The notes beneath the pieces were generated by a model. It was not told the origin of the DNA. It worked only from the letters and a program-made list of their open reading frames with translations, and did no database searches. The position numbers and the translations under genes are program-made. This document shows, piece by piece, positions 43,816 to 52,952 of a stretch of DNA of 64,000 nt (position 1 is the first letter of the stretch; every line of letters begins with the position of its first letter). Origin of the DNA: Brevibacterium iodinum ATCC 49514 (GTDB lineage: Bacteria > Actinomycetota > Actinomycetes > Actinomycetales > Brevibacteriaceae); assembly GCF_900169265.1 (NCBI RefSeq), contig NZ_FXYX01000014.1, positions 29,712 through 93,711 of the forward strand. The letters run 5' to 3'.

Positions 43816-43829
43816 GTTTCACGTGAAAC
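43816..43829. other. parS site 1
   Basis: Exact GTTTCACGTGAAAC palindrome, the ParB-binding centromere sequence. Confidence 0.95.
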
Positions 43830-44025
43830 GGCGACCTAGGCAGAACTCAACCGACGCTATATCTGAACTAAGCGGAACTACCGTTGAGAAGCGACCCAAT
43901 TTGACGCCTAGCTGCCATTTCAAAGTATCAGCCGCAAGCAAGTGAGATCTCGTAGCGACAGTACGCGCTGACTGACTGGCTCTCCCTCCACGACCCCCAA
44001 GCGGCAAGACCACTTCAGTTCCTTC

Positions 44026-44039
44026 GTTTCACGTGAAAC
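44026..44039. other. parS site 2
   Basis: Exact GTTTCACGTGAAAC; 210 bp after site 1. Confidence 0.95.
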
Positions 44040-44398
44040 CACACGAATTGTCTGATGGTGCAAGACAACAAAATTCAGCATCATCCCCAAAAGATGCCGG
44101 ACTGACGCCAAACCGTTCTTAAGGCATCAACCTATTCTGCTTGTTCCCTACTAAAGCAATCTAAGGGGGCACACACTCCAATCGAGGTACCCGTGCGATC
44201 TATCCGAAGGGCCGATTATCTAGCGCCTCAAGAGACTGTGAACACGAACGGTCACAGTGCACACATCGAAATGACAACGCTAGCGACACTCGCAATTCTC
44301 TGTTCCACACTGAATCGATAGAGAACTAGTGAGCGTGCTCGGTTAACTACAAATCAGGGATTCAATTGCAGCCACCAAATCGCAGGGTGAGGTGGACC

Positions 44399-44412
44399 GT
44401 TTCACGTGAAAC
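44399..44412. other. parS site 3
   Basis: Exact GTTTCACGTGAAAC; 373 bp after site 2. Confidence 0.95.
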
Positions 44413-44608
44413 AACGATATCCAGAAGCCGCCGACAAACGGCATACCCGGCTGTGTGAAAAATACGAACTCGTCATGCTTTCAAACCAACAGCCTAAACA
44501 AGCAACCGGACATCGACAGACGCCCCGTAGGTACAGTTTGCGAAGCTCACTGACCCTTAAGACAATCGGATTAGCTAAACGCCGGCGATCTGCTTTTCGA
44601 GGGAACAC

Positions 44609-44622
44609 GTTTCACGTGAAAC
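44609..44622. other. parS site 4
   Basis: Exact GTTTCACGTGAAAC; 210 bp after site 3. Confidence 0.95.
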
Positions 44623-44910
44623 GGACCGTATACCCGTAACTCGTCAAAAGCAGCTCATCCTTACGGCGTACGCGTCTCTTCGACACAAGGCTTTCGAAGA
44701 GAACAAAGACAAGCCAGACAGTTCCGACACCCTGCTGCGCACAGCGGATTGCCAAAGATGGTTGATTATCCCCTTTATACCGATCAATGACCGACCCACC
44801 AGTATTGATGAGTTCAATGCCTAAACGGTCTTGCAACTACGTTGGTGCCGATCACTCCGCATGATCCGGATCGGCAGGCAACACAGTTGAGTATGCTCCG
44901 GGCAGGCGAG

Positions 44911-44924
44911 GTTTCACGTGAAAC
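44911..44924. other. parS site 5
   Basis: Exact GTTTCACGTGAAAC; 302 bp after site 4. Confidence 0.95.
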
Positions 44925-45241
44925 ATACACCAGGCACCCGACTCCTCAAGTGCCGACGTCCACCGACTACGCCGAAATACGTAGACTCAACGTCGGATTC
45001 GGCCGCCTTGACGAAGCGCGTTATTTCGTCAACACTCCCGGATGGAGCCGGCGCCGAATCCTCCGCAGCGACTCTCTTGACGAATATCAGTAGCTCAAAG
45101 TACAGCGATCACCTGGCTGGCGTCCTCGGTTCGTTCAGCACAACAGGGGAGGCGGCAGCCTTAAGCCAAAGAAGTGCGTTCCTGCCAGTAAGAACGTCTA
45201 AAGATGTGGTGCTCATTCGAGGATGTGACTAAACAGACCCT

Positions 45242-45255
45242 GTTTCACGTGAAAC
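45242..45255. other. parS site 6 (full 16-mer)
   Basis: Exact core; with flanking bases it reads TGTTTCACGTGAAACA (45241-45256), the complete consensus first defined in Bacillus subtilis. 331 bp after site 5. Confidence 0.97.
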
Positions 45256-45614
45256 ATTACTCACGATCAACTGGCTGAAAAGAACTTCCAGCACAATACA
45301 AACGGCCCGCTGGACTCATACTTCCACTACTTCGTTGGATACTACGACTCATACTTACGCGCTCGGTACGCCGTACGGTGTGATTTGGAAGCCCTCCAGA
45401 CGAAAGAACCCGGCGGACAGTGACGGACGGAGTGTTTCAGAGGCCCTCCATCTGCCGCTGGCGGCGACCCGCATCAAGAATAGCGAACCAAACACTCAGA
45501 AGTGCAACTGAATACTATCCCACGTCCAACGGATACTGCGATAGCAGCAGTAGCGCCGAACCAAGGCGGAAATCTTAGTCGCGGCGCCAGAGTCTGTCCG
45601 TTCAGTCAAGCATC

Positions 45615-45628
45615 GTTTCACGTGAAAC
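45615..45628. other. parS site 7
   Basis: Exact GTTTCACGTGAAAC; 373 bp after site 6. Confidence 0.95.
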
Positions 45629-45770
45629 AGAGGTTTAGTCCGTACGGCGGCAGCGAATGGGACCGACATACTACGACCAGATTCTCTCCCGATAGTTGAA
45701 GCAGCTTAGGAAGAAGTATGCTGTGCCCTCGGGCTATTCCGTCCCTCATGAACAGCGGCAGCGCAGCCAC

Positions 45771-45784
45771 GTTTCACGTGAAAC
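45771..45784. other. parS site 8
   Basis: Exact GTTTCACGTGAAAC; 156 bp after site 7. Confidence 0.95.
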
Positions 45785-45893
45785 AGAGCTCGGCGCACGT
45801 GTCCAAAGCCTACCCTCAAACGAATGCTCCTACCAATCTCGGACCAGTACCTAGAAGCTCCGGTCGAAGTTCCACCCACGATCAGCCTCGCCC

Positions 45894-45907
45894 GTTTCAC
45901 GTGAAAA
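45894..45907. other. parS-like site 9 (one mismatch)
   Basis: GTTTCACGTGAAAA: the last base differs from consensus. 123 bp after site 8. Confidence 0.8.
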
Positions 45908-46193
45908 ACACATTAGGCGAGGTCCACCTGCCGAGAATACAACAAAGAAACGGTCTCAACGGCTATGCCCACACCGACGGAAGGGTCTACCTCTCGAGCC
46001 CACAAATTGACAGCGGAACTACCCACCTCAGCGGCGAACAGCTGACACCGAATGGCTGCAGAACCGATCGTTAGAGATGTTCACTATTTTGTACTAACTG
46101 AGTGTTTCGAACCTAATAGCCAGTGTAGGGACAGATGATTCCGACGACTTCTATTAGCGGATGGACAGCCGATCGTGAACTACCACTTCCACT

Positions 46194-46207
46194 GGTTCAC
46201 GTGAAAC
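46194..46207. other. parS-like site 10 (one mismatch)
   Basis: GGTTCACGTGAAAC: second base differs. 300 bp after site 9 and about 165 bp from the parB stop. Confidence 0.75.
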
Positions 46208-46320
46208 AGTGAAAACGCAGTCGAATCAGTTCAGCAGTATCCGCAGATCGTGGATCGCGAGGTGACCGCTACTGCCCCTTGATTTCTCTCACTCCGGCTC
46301 AGACGGCGTCCGCGACAAAA

Positions 46321-46354
46321 AGATGGGCTTCGGGGTTATCCCCGAAGCCCATCT
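46321..46354 (-). terminator. Intrinsic terminator of parA-parB
   Basis: Perfect 15 bp stem AGATGGGCTTCGGGG (46321-46335) with its complement (46340-46354) and a 4 nt loop; on the minus strand it is followed by TTTTTGTC. It starts 18 bp after the parB stop. Confidence 0.9.
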
Positions 46355-46372
46355 CCACCTACCGCATACTGC

Positions 46373-48415
46373 TCAGAGTGCGTCCTCGTTAGGGATTCCC
46401 AAGAGACCGAGGATACGGTCGAGATCCTCTTGATTCGCGAACTCCACACTCAGCTTGCCTTTGCGTTTGCCAACGGAGATGTTCACCTTGGTCTCAAGAC
46501 GATCTCCCAGACGTTCAGCTACCGCGAGGAACTCCGGGGCCACCTTCGTCGTTGCACGTGAAACATTGATCGAATCACCTCGGTTGAGCAATACGACGGC
46601 TTCTTCCGATGCCCTGACGGATAAACCCTCTGCAACGATTCGCTGTGCTAGCACTTCCATATGTTCCGGATCGCGCAGGCCAAGAATCGCTCGAGCATGA
46701 CCGGCCGAAATGACCCCGGCAGCCACCCTCCTCTGCACCAGAGGAGGCAGACGCAGCAAACGCAGGGTATTGGAGATCTGCGGACGAGAACGTCCAATCC
46801 GTTCGGAGAGTTCTTCCTGTGTGCACCCGAAGTCCTCGAGCAGCTGCCCATAGGCCGCTGCCTCTTCAAGTGGATTGAGTTCCGCTCGGTGTAAATTCTC
46901 TAGAAGCGCGTCACGGAGGAGGTCTGTGTCTTCGACATACCGGATGATTGCCGGAATCGTCGACAGACCAGCGTCTTTCGTCGCGCGAAGACGCCTCTCA
47001 CCCATGATGAGCTCGAAGCGCGAGCGGTCGCTCGGCTTCTGCCTGACGACGACGGGCTGAAGGACACCAATCTCACGAATGCTGTGGACCAGTTCAGCCA
47101 GCAGATCTTCATCAAAGACCGTTCGCGGCTGCCTGGGGTTCGCATCGATGAGATCGACGTCAATCTCACCGAATTCGGTATCCGGAATCGACTCGACGCC
47201 GCTATATTCCTCGAGATCGGCCTCATCGGCGGTCTCCACCGATTCGGATTCTCCGGACTCTTCAGATGAGGCTGATGTGCTCGTCCGCGCATCGGTTTCG
47301 GAAGTTGTCGAAGTATCTGATCCCGAGGTCACTCCCGGACGACTCTCGTCTTCACCATCCATTGACTCAGATTCAACTACAGTCGTAGTGGAAGCCTGCT
47401 CGTCACCTCCACTGAGTTCGGACTGGTCTCTTTCATCCGCCTCGTTGTCATCATCGCTTCGACCAGACGACGTGTAAACGCCCGGATGCGTTTCGCGAAC
47501 ATCATCCTCGGCCGACGCTGCTGCGGCGGACTCTGAGGACTCAGAGATGAGGTCAGAGCTCACGTCGACCGACTCATTGCCGGTCAGCTGAGCCGAACTG
47601 GATTCAGCAGACGAGCTCGCCGCTGGAGTCTCCGCTTCGCCTGAGCCCGTTGCAGGAGTCTCGACTTCGCCTGAGCCCGTTGCTGGGTCAGAAACCGAGT
47701 CGGATGACGATGTCTTCCGCGTCGAACTCTTCGGCGCTGCAGACGCCTTCTCTGTGCTCTCAACTGGGGAAGCAGAGGACGGACGGGAGCGCGGCGGAGC
47801 AGAAGACCCAGCCTTCGTCTTAGTTGACGTCGATTTGGCGCCAGCAGAAGTTCTGGAGGAACCGCTCCCGGTTGCCTTCTGTGCAGTCGCCTTCGATGCG
47901 TTCGACTTCGCCGTCGATGCCTTCGTTCCCGTCGTCTTGGAGGTCGCCGTCTTCGTCTCTATCGACTTAGAGGCAGTGGACTTAGAGGCGGTCGATTCAG
48001 AGGCGGTCGATTCAGAGGCGGTGGACTTCGAACCCGCCGGCTTGGACGCAGAAGTCTTGGACGACGTGGACGACGCACCCTTGGTTGTTCCCGTTTTTGT
48101 CGCCCCCGACTTTGTCGCCCCGGACTTCGAGGACGCTGTCTTCGAGGCAGGTGCCTCAGTCTCGGTATCTGCACCGGAAGTCAGGGACGTCGATCGAGTT
48201 GTCCCCGATTGCTTCGGCTTGCGTCGTCGGGAGGACTGCATCGACGCAGCTGGGTCCGTACGCGCAGTGCGTGACGTCTTCGTCTCACTCTCGCGTCTGC
48301 CGTCTTCCGAGTTCCCGCCTGAGAAGAACACATCGACCGGACGATCATTGGAGTTCGCGTCGGGGATCAATGCTCCGAGCCCGCGCCCCAGGCCCCTCTT
48401 TTTGCGTTCAACCAC
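46373..48415 (-). CDS. parB: Chromosome-partitioning protein ParB with a very long linker
   Basis: 680 aa, about twice the usual 300-350. The N-terminal ParA-contact motif is intact ([15 protein letters not shown], residues ~5-19). Residues ~20-390 are low complexity: Ser/Thr/Ala/Lys first, with five-residue [10 protein letters not shown] repeats and a [10 protein letters not shown] duplication, then acidic Asp/Glu/Ser. The folded core starts ~residue 395: [16 protein letters not shown], the CTP-binding GERRLRA and [10 protein letters not shown] motifs, a helix-turn-helix ([15 protein letters not shown]), and a C-terminal dimerisation domain. ParB is a CTP-switched DNA clamp loaded at parS. 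It overlaps parA by 8 bp. Confidence 0.95.
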   Translation of the reverse strand: MVERKKRGLGRGLGALIPDANSNDRPVDVFFSGGNSEDGRRESETKTSRTARTDPAASMQSSRRRKPKQSGTTRSTSLTSGADTETEAPASKTASSKSGATKSGATKTGTTKGASSTSSKTSASKPAGSKSTASESTASESTASKSTASKSIETKTATSKTTGTKASTAKSNASKATAQKATGSGSSRTSAGAKSTSTKTKAGSSAPPRSRPSSASPVESTEKASAAPKSSTRKTSSSDSVSDPATGSGEVETPATGSGEAETPAASSSAESSSAQLTGNESVDVSSDLISESSESAAAASAEDDVRETHPGVYTSSGRSDDDNEADERDQSELSGGDEQASTTTVVESESMDGEDESRPGVTSGSDTSTTSETDARTSTSASSEESGESESVETADEADLEEYSGVESIPDTEFGEIDVDLIDANPRQPRTVFDEDLLAELVHSIREIGVLQPVVVRQKPSDRSRFELIMGERRLRATKDAGLSTIPAIIRYVEDTDLLRDALLENLHRAELNPLEEAAAYGQLLEDFGCTQEELSERIGRSRPQISNTLRLLRLPPLVQRRVAAGVISAGHARAILGLRDPEHMEVLAQRIVAEGLSVRASEEAVVLLNRGDSINVSRATTKVAPEFLAVAERLGDRLETKVNISVGKRKGKLSVEFANQEDLDRILGLLGIPNEDAL
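46551..46564. other. parS-like site 11 inside parB
   Basis: GTTGCACGTGAAAC, one mismatch to parS, within the ParB coding sequence (DNA-binding core region). 357 bp after site 10. ParB binding here could feed back on its own gene. Confidence 0.65.
47946..48033. repeat. 15 bp tandem repeats in the parB linker
   Basis: About five imperfect copies of a 15 bp unit (for example GAGGCGGTCGATTCA) encode [10 protein letters not shown] pentapeptides in the ParB linker. Copy number could vary between strains by slippage without breaking the frame. Confidence 0.8.
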
Positions 48416-49334
48416 GACTTACTCCTCGATTCGCAATTTCTTCGGCGGCTTCCCGATAGGACAGGGCACCGCTGGAATGTGGGTCATATGAGATCACGGT
48501 CTGGCCATAGCTCGGTGCTTCGGAAATCCTCACCGAACGCGGAATGGCAGTACCGAGGACCTGCTCCGGGAAGTGAGTGCGCACATCCTCAGCGACCTGA
48601 GCACTGAGGTTCGTCCGTCCGTCATACATCGTCAGCAGAATCGTCGTGATCGCCAATTCGGGATTGAGGTGCTTCTGGATGAGCTGGATGTTCTTCAGCA
48701 GCTGGCTGAGGCCCTCGAGTGCATAGTATTCACACTGGATCGGGATGAGGACTTCGCGAGCGGCCACGAATGCGTTCACCGTCAGCAGACCGAGGCTGGG
48801 CGGGCAGTCGATGATGATGTAGTCGACGCGATCTCCCGCTGCTTCCTCCTCCTTGAGATAGATGCCCAAGGCACGCTGCAGTCGCTGTTCACGCGCGACG
48901 AGTGACACGAGTTCGATCTCCGCGCCGGCGAGATCGATGGTGGCCGGCACGCACTTGAGAGAGTCGAAGTCCGGACACTGCGCCACAGCCTCGCGCATCG
49001 GAACGTCATCGATGAGGACGTCGTAGATGCTCGTGACCTCGGAATAGTGATCGATCCCCAGGGCGGTGCTCGCGTTTCCCTGCGGATCGATGTCGATGAG
49101 CAGGACGTTGAGCCCCTGATTGGCCAGGGCAGCTGCGATGTTCACCGCCGTCGTGGTCTTTCCGACGCCACCCTTCTGGTTCGCGATCGTAAAGATACGG
49201 GTCGAGTCCGGCCGTGGAAAGGTTGTCTGCGACAGTCGATCCGCACGCCGGTTGTCCCGTGCAATCGCGGCACCAATGGGAGACGACTCATCCATGATCG
49301 GCATAGGGCGCACTCCATCATCCATCGGTTTCAC
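48408..49334 (-). CDS. parA: Chromosome-partitioning ATPase ParA (Soj)
   Basis: 308 aa. Deviant Walker [16 protein letters not shown] at ~51-65, DIDPQGNAS, and Walker [15 protein letters not shown]. It binds nucleoid DNA as an ATP dimer and is released by the ParB N-terminus, which drags origins apart. A ~45-residue N-terminal extension ([16 protein letters not shown]...) precedes the fold, as in many actinobacterial ParAs. First gene of the parA-parB pair. Confidence 0.97.
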   Translation of the reverse strand: MKPMDDGVRPMPIMDESSPIGAAIARDNRRADRLSQTTFPRPDSTRIFTIANQKGGVGKTTTAVNIAAALANQGLNVLLIDIDPQGNASTALGIDHYSEVTSIYDVLIDDVPMREAVAQCPDFDSLKCVPATIDLAGAEIELVSLVAREQRLQRALGIYLKEEEAAGDRVDYIIIDCPPSLGLLTVNAFVAAREVLIPIQCEYYALEGLSQLLKNIQLIQKHLNPELAITTILLTMYDGRTNLSAQVAEDVRTHFPEQVLGTAIPRSVRISEAPSYGQTVISYDPHSSGALSYREAAEEIANRGVSRG

Positions 49335-49371
49335 AAGGCTCTGATCCAGCCTAGACCAACTCTACTTCGTA

Positions 49372-50052
49372 CTATTTCTTGACGATCTCGACGACACGAC
49401 TCGGGACCTCGAGGATGCCGCCGCCATCGACGACGTGGATCTGAGGTTGGGACAGTCGATATCGCTTGATCATTTTCTTCGCCTTGACCAGCTCGCCTTC
49501 GACTGAAGCTCCCTTGAGGGCGAGGATCCGGCCCCCGGGGCTGATCACCTCGCGGGTCCATTCGATGAGAGTCGTCATCGCCTTGACCGCGCGTGCGGTG
49601 ATGACCGTGAACATCTCCTCGTCGACGAGTTCCTCGACGCGTGCACGCACGATTCGCACATTCTTCAGGCCCAGATCGTCGACGACCATGTTCAGCCATT
49701 CGACGCGGCGCTCCATCGGTTCGATGAGTACGATCTTCGCCTCGGGGCGCATCAGTGCGATCGGAATACCCGGCAGCCCGGCGCCGCTGCCGACATCACC
49801 GACGACATCATTCTCATTGATGTGTTCGGCAACCACAGCGCAGTTGAGGATGTGCCGGGTCCACAGTCGATCGACCTCGCGCGGTCCGATGAGACCCCAC
49901 TCTGTTCCGGTGGTGGCCAGGTGTTCGGCATACCGCTGCGCGGCAGGATAAGCCGCACCGAAGTACTCTTCGGTGCCGGCCGGAGGCGTCTCCATCTCCG
50001 CTGCCGTCGACTCGTTCGAGAGGTCGGTGTCGTGCTCGGGCTGATCAGTCAT
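49372..50052 (-). CDS. rsmG: 16S rRNA (guanine-527-N7) methyltransferase RsmG
   Basis: 226 aa from ATG 50052; a longer upstream frame overlaps jag and is unlikely. SAM site VVGDVGSGAGLPGIPIALMRPE and the GidB-type sequence VEWLNMVVDDLGLKNVRIVRARVEEL, with ITARAVKAMTTLIEW. It methylates G527 of 16S rRNA; loss gives low-level streptomycin resistance in other bacteria. The first 8 bp overlap the end of jag. Confidence 0.95.
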   Translation of the reverse strand: MTDQPEHDTDLSNESTAAEMETPPAGTEEYFGAAYPAAQRYAEHLATTGTEWGLIGPREVDRLWTRHILNCAVVAEHINENDVVGDVGSGAGLPGIPIALMRPEAKIVLIEPMERRVEWLNMVVDDLGLKNVRIVRARVEELVDEEMFTVITARAVKAMTTLIEWTREVISPGGRILALKGASVEGELVKAKKMIKRYRLSQPQIHVVDGGGILEVPSRVVEIVKK

Positions 50053-50602
50053 CGGCGAGCCGGATGACGACATGACGACCGTCGCCCTCATCCTCGGACT
50101 GAGAGGCCAGACCGGCGCGGGCAGCTTGGTCATGGATGATCTTGCGCTCGAAGCTGTTCATAGGCTTGAACGCGAACTCCTCGCCGCCGTCCTTGACTTC
50201 GGCGATCGCGCGCTTGGCCTTCTTGATCAGCTCTTCTCGACGGCTGTTCCGGAAACCGTCGATATCAAGCATCAGCCACGACCGCTGACCGGTCTGAGTC
50301 TGCACCGCCAGACGACTGAGTTCCTGAAGCGCACCGAGGGTGCGGCCCTCACGGCCGACCAGGGTGCCCAGGTTGGAGTCCTCGTCGTCCTCGCAGACGA
50401 TAGACAGCTGTGCACGGCCGTCGGCGACATCAATATCGATATCGCCGTCGATATCGGCCAGATCCATCAGCTCTTCGAGGTAGTCCGCGGCGATCTCGCC
50501 CTCTTCTTCGAGGAGTTCGGCACGGCTCTGCTTCGGCGAGGTCTCCTCCGGAGTCTCTTCCCGTGTCTGTTCGGAGGTCTCGTCGATCTTCTCTTCGGTC
50601 AT
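50045..50602 (-). CDS. jag: Jag/KhpB-type RNA-binding protein (R3H domain)
   Basis: 185 aa. An acidic N-terminus (EETPEETSPKQSRAELLEEEGE), a KH-like domain with VGREGRTLGALQELSRLAVQ, and a C-terminal R3H domain (FKPMNSFERKIIHDQAARAGLAS; key: ERKIIHD). It is an RNA-binding protein linked to cell elongation and division control in Gram-positives. It stands between yidC and rsmG as in other actinobacteria. The N-terminal Jag_N domain of Firmicutes is absent. Confidence 0.93.
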   Translation of the reverse strand: MTEEKIDETSEQTREETPEETSPKQSRAELLEEEGEIAADYLEELMDLADIDGDIDIDVADGRAQLSIVCEDDEDSNLGTLVGREGRTLGALQELSRLAVQTQTGQRSWLMLDIDGFRNSRREELIKKAKRAIAEVKDGGEEFAFKPMNSFERKIIHDQAARAGLASQSEDEGDGRHVVIRLADD

Positions 50603-50610
50603 GTCTGTCC

Positions 50611-51564
50611 TCAGCGCTTCTTGTTCTTTTTACGATTCTTGCTCACGGGCTGCTGCCGCTGGCCGCTCTTCTTCGGGGCCTCCTCGGTGACGGTCGATCC
50701 CTTGAGCTCGTCCTGCTTCACGGTCTTGCCCTTGCGAGCCTTGCGCTCAAGCATCTCCTTCTCGGCCTTCGAGCCGGGAGCGGGCATATTGCGGATGACC
50801 ATGTGCTGCTGGGCCATCGTCCAGGTGTTCGAGACCAGCCAGTAGATGAGGACACCGAGCGGGAAGTAGATTCCGCCGATGCCGAAGACGAGAGGCATCA
50901 CGTAGAGCAGCATCTTCTGCGACTGCATCATCGGGTTGGCCATTGCCGACTCCGACATGTTCTTCGCCATCATCTGCTTCTGCGTGATGAACATGGTGGC
51001 GGCCATGATGACGATGAGGACACCTGTCAGCAGCTTGACCGCAAAGCCCGGGTCGGTGAAGACCGCCGAAAGGCTGATGCCGAAGATCGAGGACTGCTCG
51101 GCCTGGATCGCCAGCTGCTGTGTGAAACCGCCGATGGCTCCGACGTCACCGGAAGCGACTTTCGGCATGTTGTGGATGACGCGGAAGAGCGAGAAGAAGA
51201 TCGGCATCTGCACGAGCAGCGGCAGACACGAAGCCCACGGGCTCGTCTTGTTGTCGCGGAACAGCGCCATCTGCTCTTCGGCCATGGCCTGGCGGGAGTA
51301 TTGGTCCTTCTTGCCCTTGTACTTCGCCTGCAGGCGCTGGATCTCCGGCTGCAGCAGCTGCATCTTGCGCTGCGACTTGATCTGGTAGACGAAGAGAGGG
51401 ATGAGGAGAGCACGGATGACCACGGTCAGTCCGGCGATCGAGAGCACCCAGGTCCAACCGCTGTCGGCTTGGAGACCGATTGCGGTGAAGATCTCGTGGA
51501 AGATCGCGAGGATCCAAGCAACCACCCACTGCAGCGGGTAGAGCAGCTTGTCCATCCAGTCCAT
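50611..51564 (-). CDS. yidC: Membrane protein insertase YidC (Oxa1 family)
   Basis: 317 aa. Five hydrophobic segments: WVLSIAGLTVVIRALLIPLFV, SCLPLLVQMPIFFSLFRV, AVKLLTGVLIVIMAATMFI, MLLYVMPLVFGIGGIYFPLG and VLIYWLVSNTWTMAQQ. The conserved Arg in VIRALLIP, which opens the hydrophilic groove, is present. The C-terminus is strongly basic (KSGQRQQPVSKNRKKNKKR) and probably contacts the ribosome. It inserts membrane proteins with or without SecYEG. Confidence 0.96.
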   Translation of the reverse strand: MDWMDKLLYPLQWVVAWILAIFHEIFTAIGLQADSGWTWVLSIAGLTVVIRALLIPLFVYQIKSQRKMQLLQPEIQRLQAKYKGKKDQYSRQAMAEEQMALFRDNKTSPWASCLPLLVQMPIFFSLFRVIHNMPKVASGDVGAIGGFTQQLAIQAEQSSIFGISLSAVFTDPGFAVKLLTGVLIVIMAATMFITQKQMMAKNMSESAMANPMMQSQKMLLYVMPLVFGIGGIYFPLGVLIYWLVSNTWTMAQQHMVIRNMPAPGSKAEKEMLERKARKGKTVKQDELKGSTVTEEAPKKSGQRQQPVSKNRKKNKKR

Positions 51565-51696
51565 TCAGTTCTCCTCGTTACACCGATTCTTGCGCGAAGT
51601 TCATTTTGCCATTGTTCACAGGTCTGCGCGACACGACGTGTGCCCCGAGGCAGTCCGCGTCTTCACGCTCGTGCGCGGACTGCAAGTTCAGTATGT

Positions 51697-52056
51697 TCAG
51701 GTGTGTGCCTGACCGCGGTGGATGGTCTTCGACCTGGCCTCCCGCGCCGAGCCCGGCACATGGTCGACACCTCCGTGCGACCACGGATTGCAGCGCAGTA
51801 TTCGCCACCCAGTTAACACCACGCCCTTGAGAACTCCGTGTATCTCGAACGCCTCGAGACCGTACATGGAGCAGCTGGGATAGTAGCGACACACTTGGCC
51901 GTAGAGAGGTGAGATCACGATTCGATAGGCGCGGATGAACCAGACGAACGGCATCCTCGGTCCGATCAGGACGATCCAGCCGAGTGCCGGCCAGAAACCT
52001 GCCGGCCGGCGGGGCACCTCGGAGGCATGCTTCAGATCATGCTCGGCGTCCACGAC
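51697..52056 (-). CDS. yidD: Membrane protein insertion efficiency factor YidD
   Basis: 119 aa from GTG 52056, which overlaps the end of rnpA by 20 bp; no in-frame ATG exists before the conserved core. The family signature is clear: [38 protein letters not shown] (key: RYYPSCSMY), then [19 protein letters not shown]. It is a small amphipathic membrane-associated protein that helps YidC. Upstream frame extension to 52134 is unlikely. 132 bp separate its stop from yidC. Confidence 0.9.
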   Translation of the reverse strand, partial: VVDAEHDLKHASEVPRRPAGFWPALGWIVLIGPRMPFVWFIRAYRIVISPLYGQVCRYYPSCSMYGLEAFEIHGVLKGVVLTGWRILRCNPWSHGGVDHVPGSAREARSKTIHRGQAHT

Positions 52057-52402
52057 GTTCCAGCTTCTTCTCTGCCTTGACCAGCAGCTCGTCGACCTCG
52101 GCGGACAGAACGGCGAAGTCGGCCTGTCCGGCATGCGGCAGCGCCCGGATGACGAACAGATCTCCTGCTCTCAGCTCACCGAGCCGCGCACGCATGATCT
52201 CGCGCAGGCGGCGTTTGGTGCGGTTGCGCACCACGGCATTTCCGACGGCCTTGGATACGATGAAACCCACGCGTGCAGCGTGGGTATCATCGGTGTCTCT
52301 CAGGCTGTGTGCCATGAGATGCTCTGTGCGCACCCGGACCCCGGCTCTGAAGATTCGTCTGAAGTCTTCGCCGCTGCGGATCCGATGTGCCGCGTCAAGC
52401 AT
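52037..52402 (-). CDS. rnpA: Ribonuclease P protein component
   Basis: 121 aa. Starts [21 protein letters not shown] and has the RNR signature [20 protein letters not shown] (key: NRTKRRLRE). It assists the RNase P RNA in cutting tRNA 5' leaders. It lies 2 bp after rpmH and overlaps yidD, in the universal rpmH-rnpA-yidD-yidC order. Confidence 0.95.
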   Translation of the reverse strand: MLDAAHRIRSGEDFRRIFRAGVRVRTEHLMAHSLRDTDDTHAARVGFIVSKAVGNAVVRNRTKRRLREIMRARLGELRAGDLFVIRALPHAGQADFAVLSAEVDELLVKAEKKLERRGRRA

Positions 52403-52404
52403 GC

Positions 52405-52542
52405 TCAGGCCGAAATGTCGGAACGTCCCTTGCGACGACGTGCAGCCAGGATCGAGCGGCCCGCGCGGGTGCGCATACGCAGACGGAAGCCGTGCTTCTT
52501 GGCGCGCTTACGGTTATTGGGCTGGAATGTACGCTTGCTCAC
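52405..52542 (-). CDS. rpmH: 50S ribosomal protein L34
   Basis: 45 aa from GTG 52542. The protein reads [20 protein letters not shown] then [20 protein letters not shown] and SDISA, a canonical L34. It binds 23S rRNA near the exit tunnel. Its promoter region is shared with the dnaA upstream region. Confidence 0.97.
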   Translation of the reverse strand: MSKRTFQPNNRKRAKKHGFRLRMRTRAGRSILAARRRKGRSDISA

Positions 52543-52952
52543 TTCAGTCTCCGATTTCTAGGTTGCGGGTGAACGCCGGTGCGTTCTCACAAAAAACGGC
52601 GGTACGAGTCTCGACCGCCGAGCACTCCTGTGCATAAGAGCCAAAAGATAATCAGGATAATCGGATGAAGCCCGGTACACAGGACACTCCATCTTAGCGA
52701 GGCGGAATCGAAACGGTCAAACGGAATCCGCATGTTTCACATCACGCTCGCCCGAAATTCATCGCCGTTCGCGTTCGCGTGATCAAGGCTCGTCCACAAG
52801 TCACACCCATGTAGTTTTCCACAAGCTTATCCACGAGTGTGGAGATTCACTGGGCTGAGTCGGCACTGGTCCACATTCTGTGGAAAACTATGTGGAAGTC
52901 ATGCACAGGTGTGGATCACGCCAGAACGAATTTTTTTGAAAGCTGAGGAAAT
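52543..52952. other. rpmH-dnaA intergenic region with DnaA boxes
   Basis: 410 bp without a gene, carrying the divergent promoters of rpmH and dnaA. DnaA-box-like 9-mers: TTTTCCACA (52815-52823), TTATCCACG (52827-52835), TGGTCCACA (52867-52875), TGTGGAAAA (52879-52887) and TGTGGATCA (52910-52918). They lie close to the dnaA start, so they probably serve autoregulation and may be part of a bipartite origin. GAGGAA provides the ribosome site for dnaA. Confidence 0.75.

Larger units (their letters stand above)
43566..46372. other. Centromere island: gene-free, lower-GC region with a parS cluster
   Basis: About 2.8 kb between the 3' ends of the convergent cwlM-like gene and parB. It contains eight exact GTTTCACGTGAAAC sites and two one-mismatch sites, on average every 250-300 bp. 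The open frames inside are short, overlap on both strands and show no codon bias; base composition is visibly lower in GC than the flanks (one sampled line, 44281-44340, is 29/60 GC). Terminators at 43585-43613 and 46321-46354 close both ends, so little transcription should enter. ParB loads at parS and spreads, and ParA moves the complex to segregate origins. Confidence 0.85.

Noticed and set aside
44406..46074. Short open frames inside the parS island (e.g. 44406-44639, 44918-45232, 45718-46074)
   Set aside because: No codon bias, no ribosome sites, and their translations contain the FHVK peptide merely because they read through parS sites.
43816..46564. The repeated 14-mers as a CRISPR array or as iterons
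   Set aside because: The repeat is the exact parS palindrome, spacing is irregular (123-373 bp), and parA-parB are adjacent.
47946..48033. The parB linker repeats as a separate mobile or CRISPR-like repeat
   Set aside because: They are 15 bp in-frame codon repeats within an unbroken parB frame.
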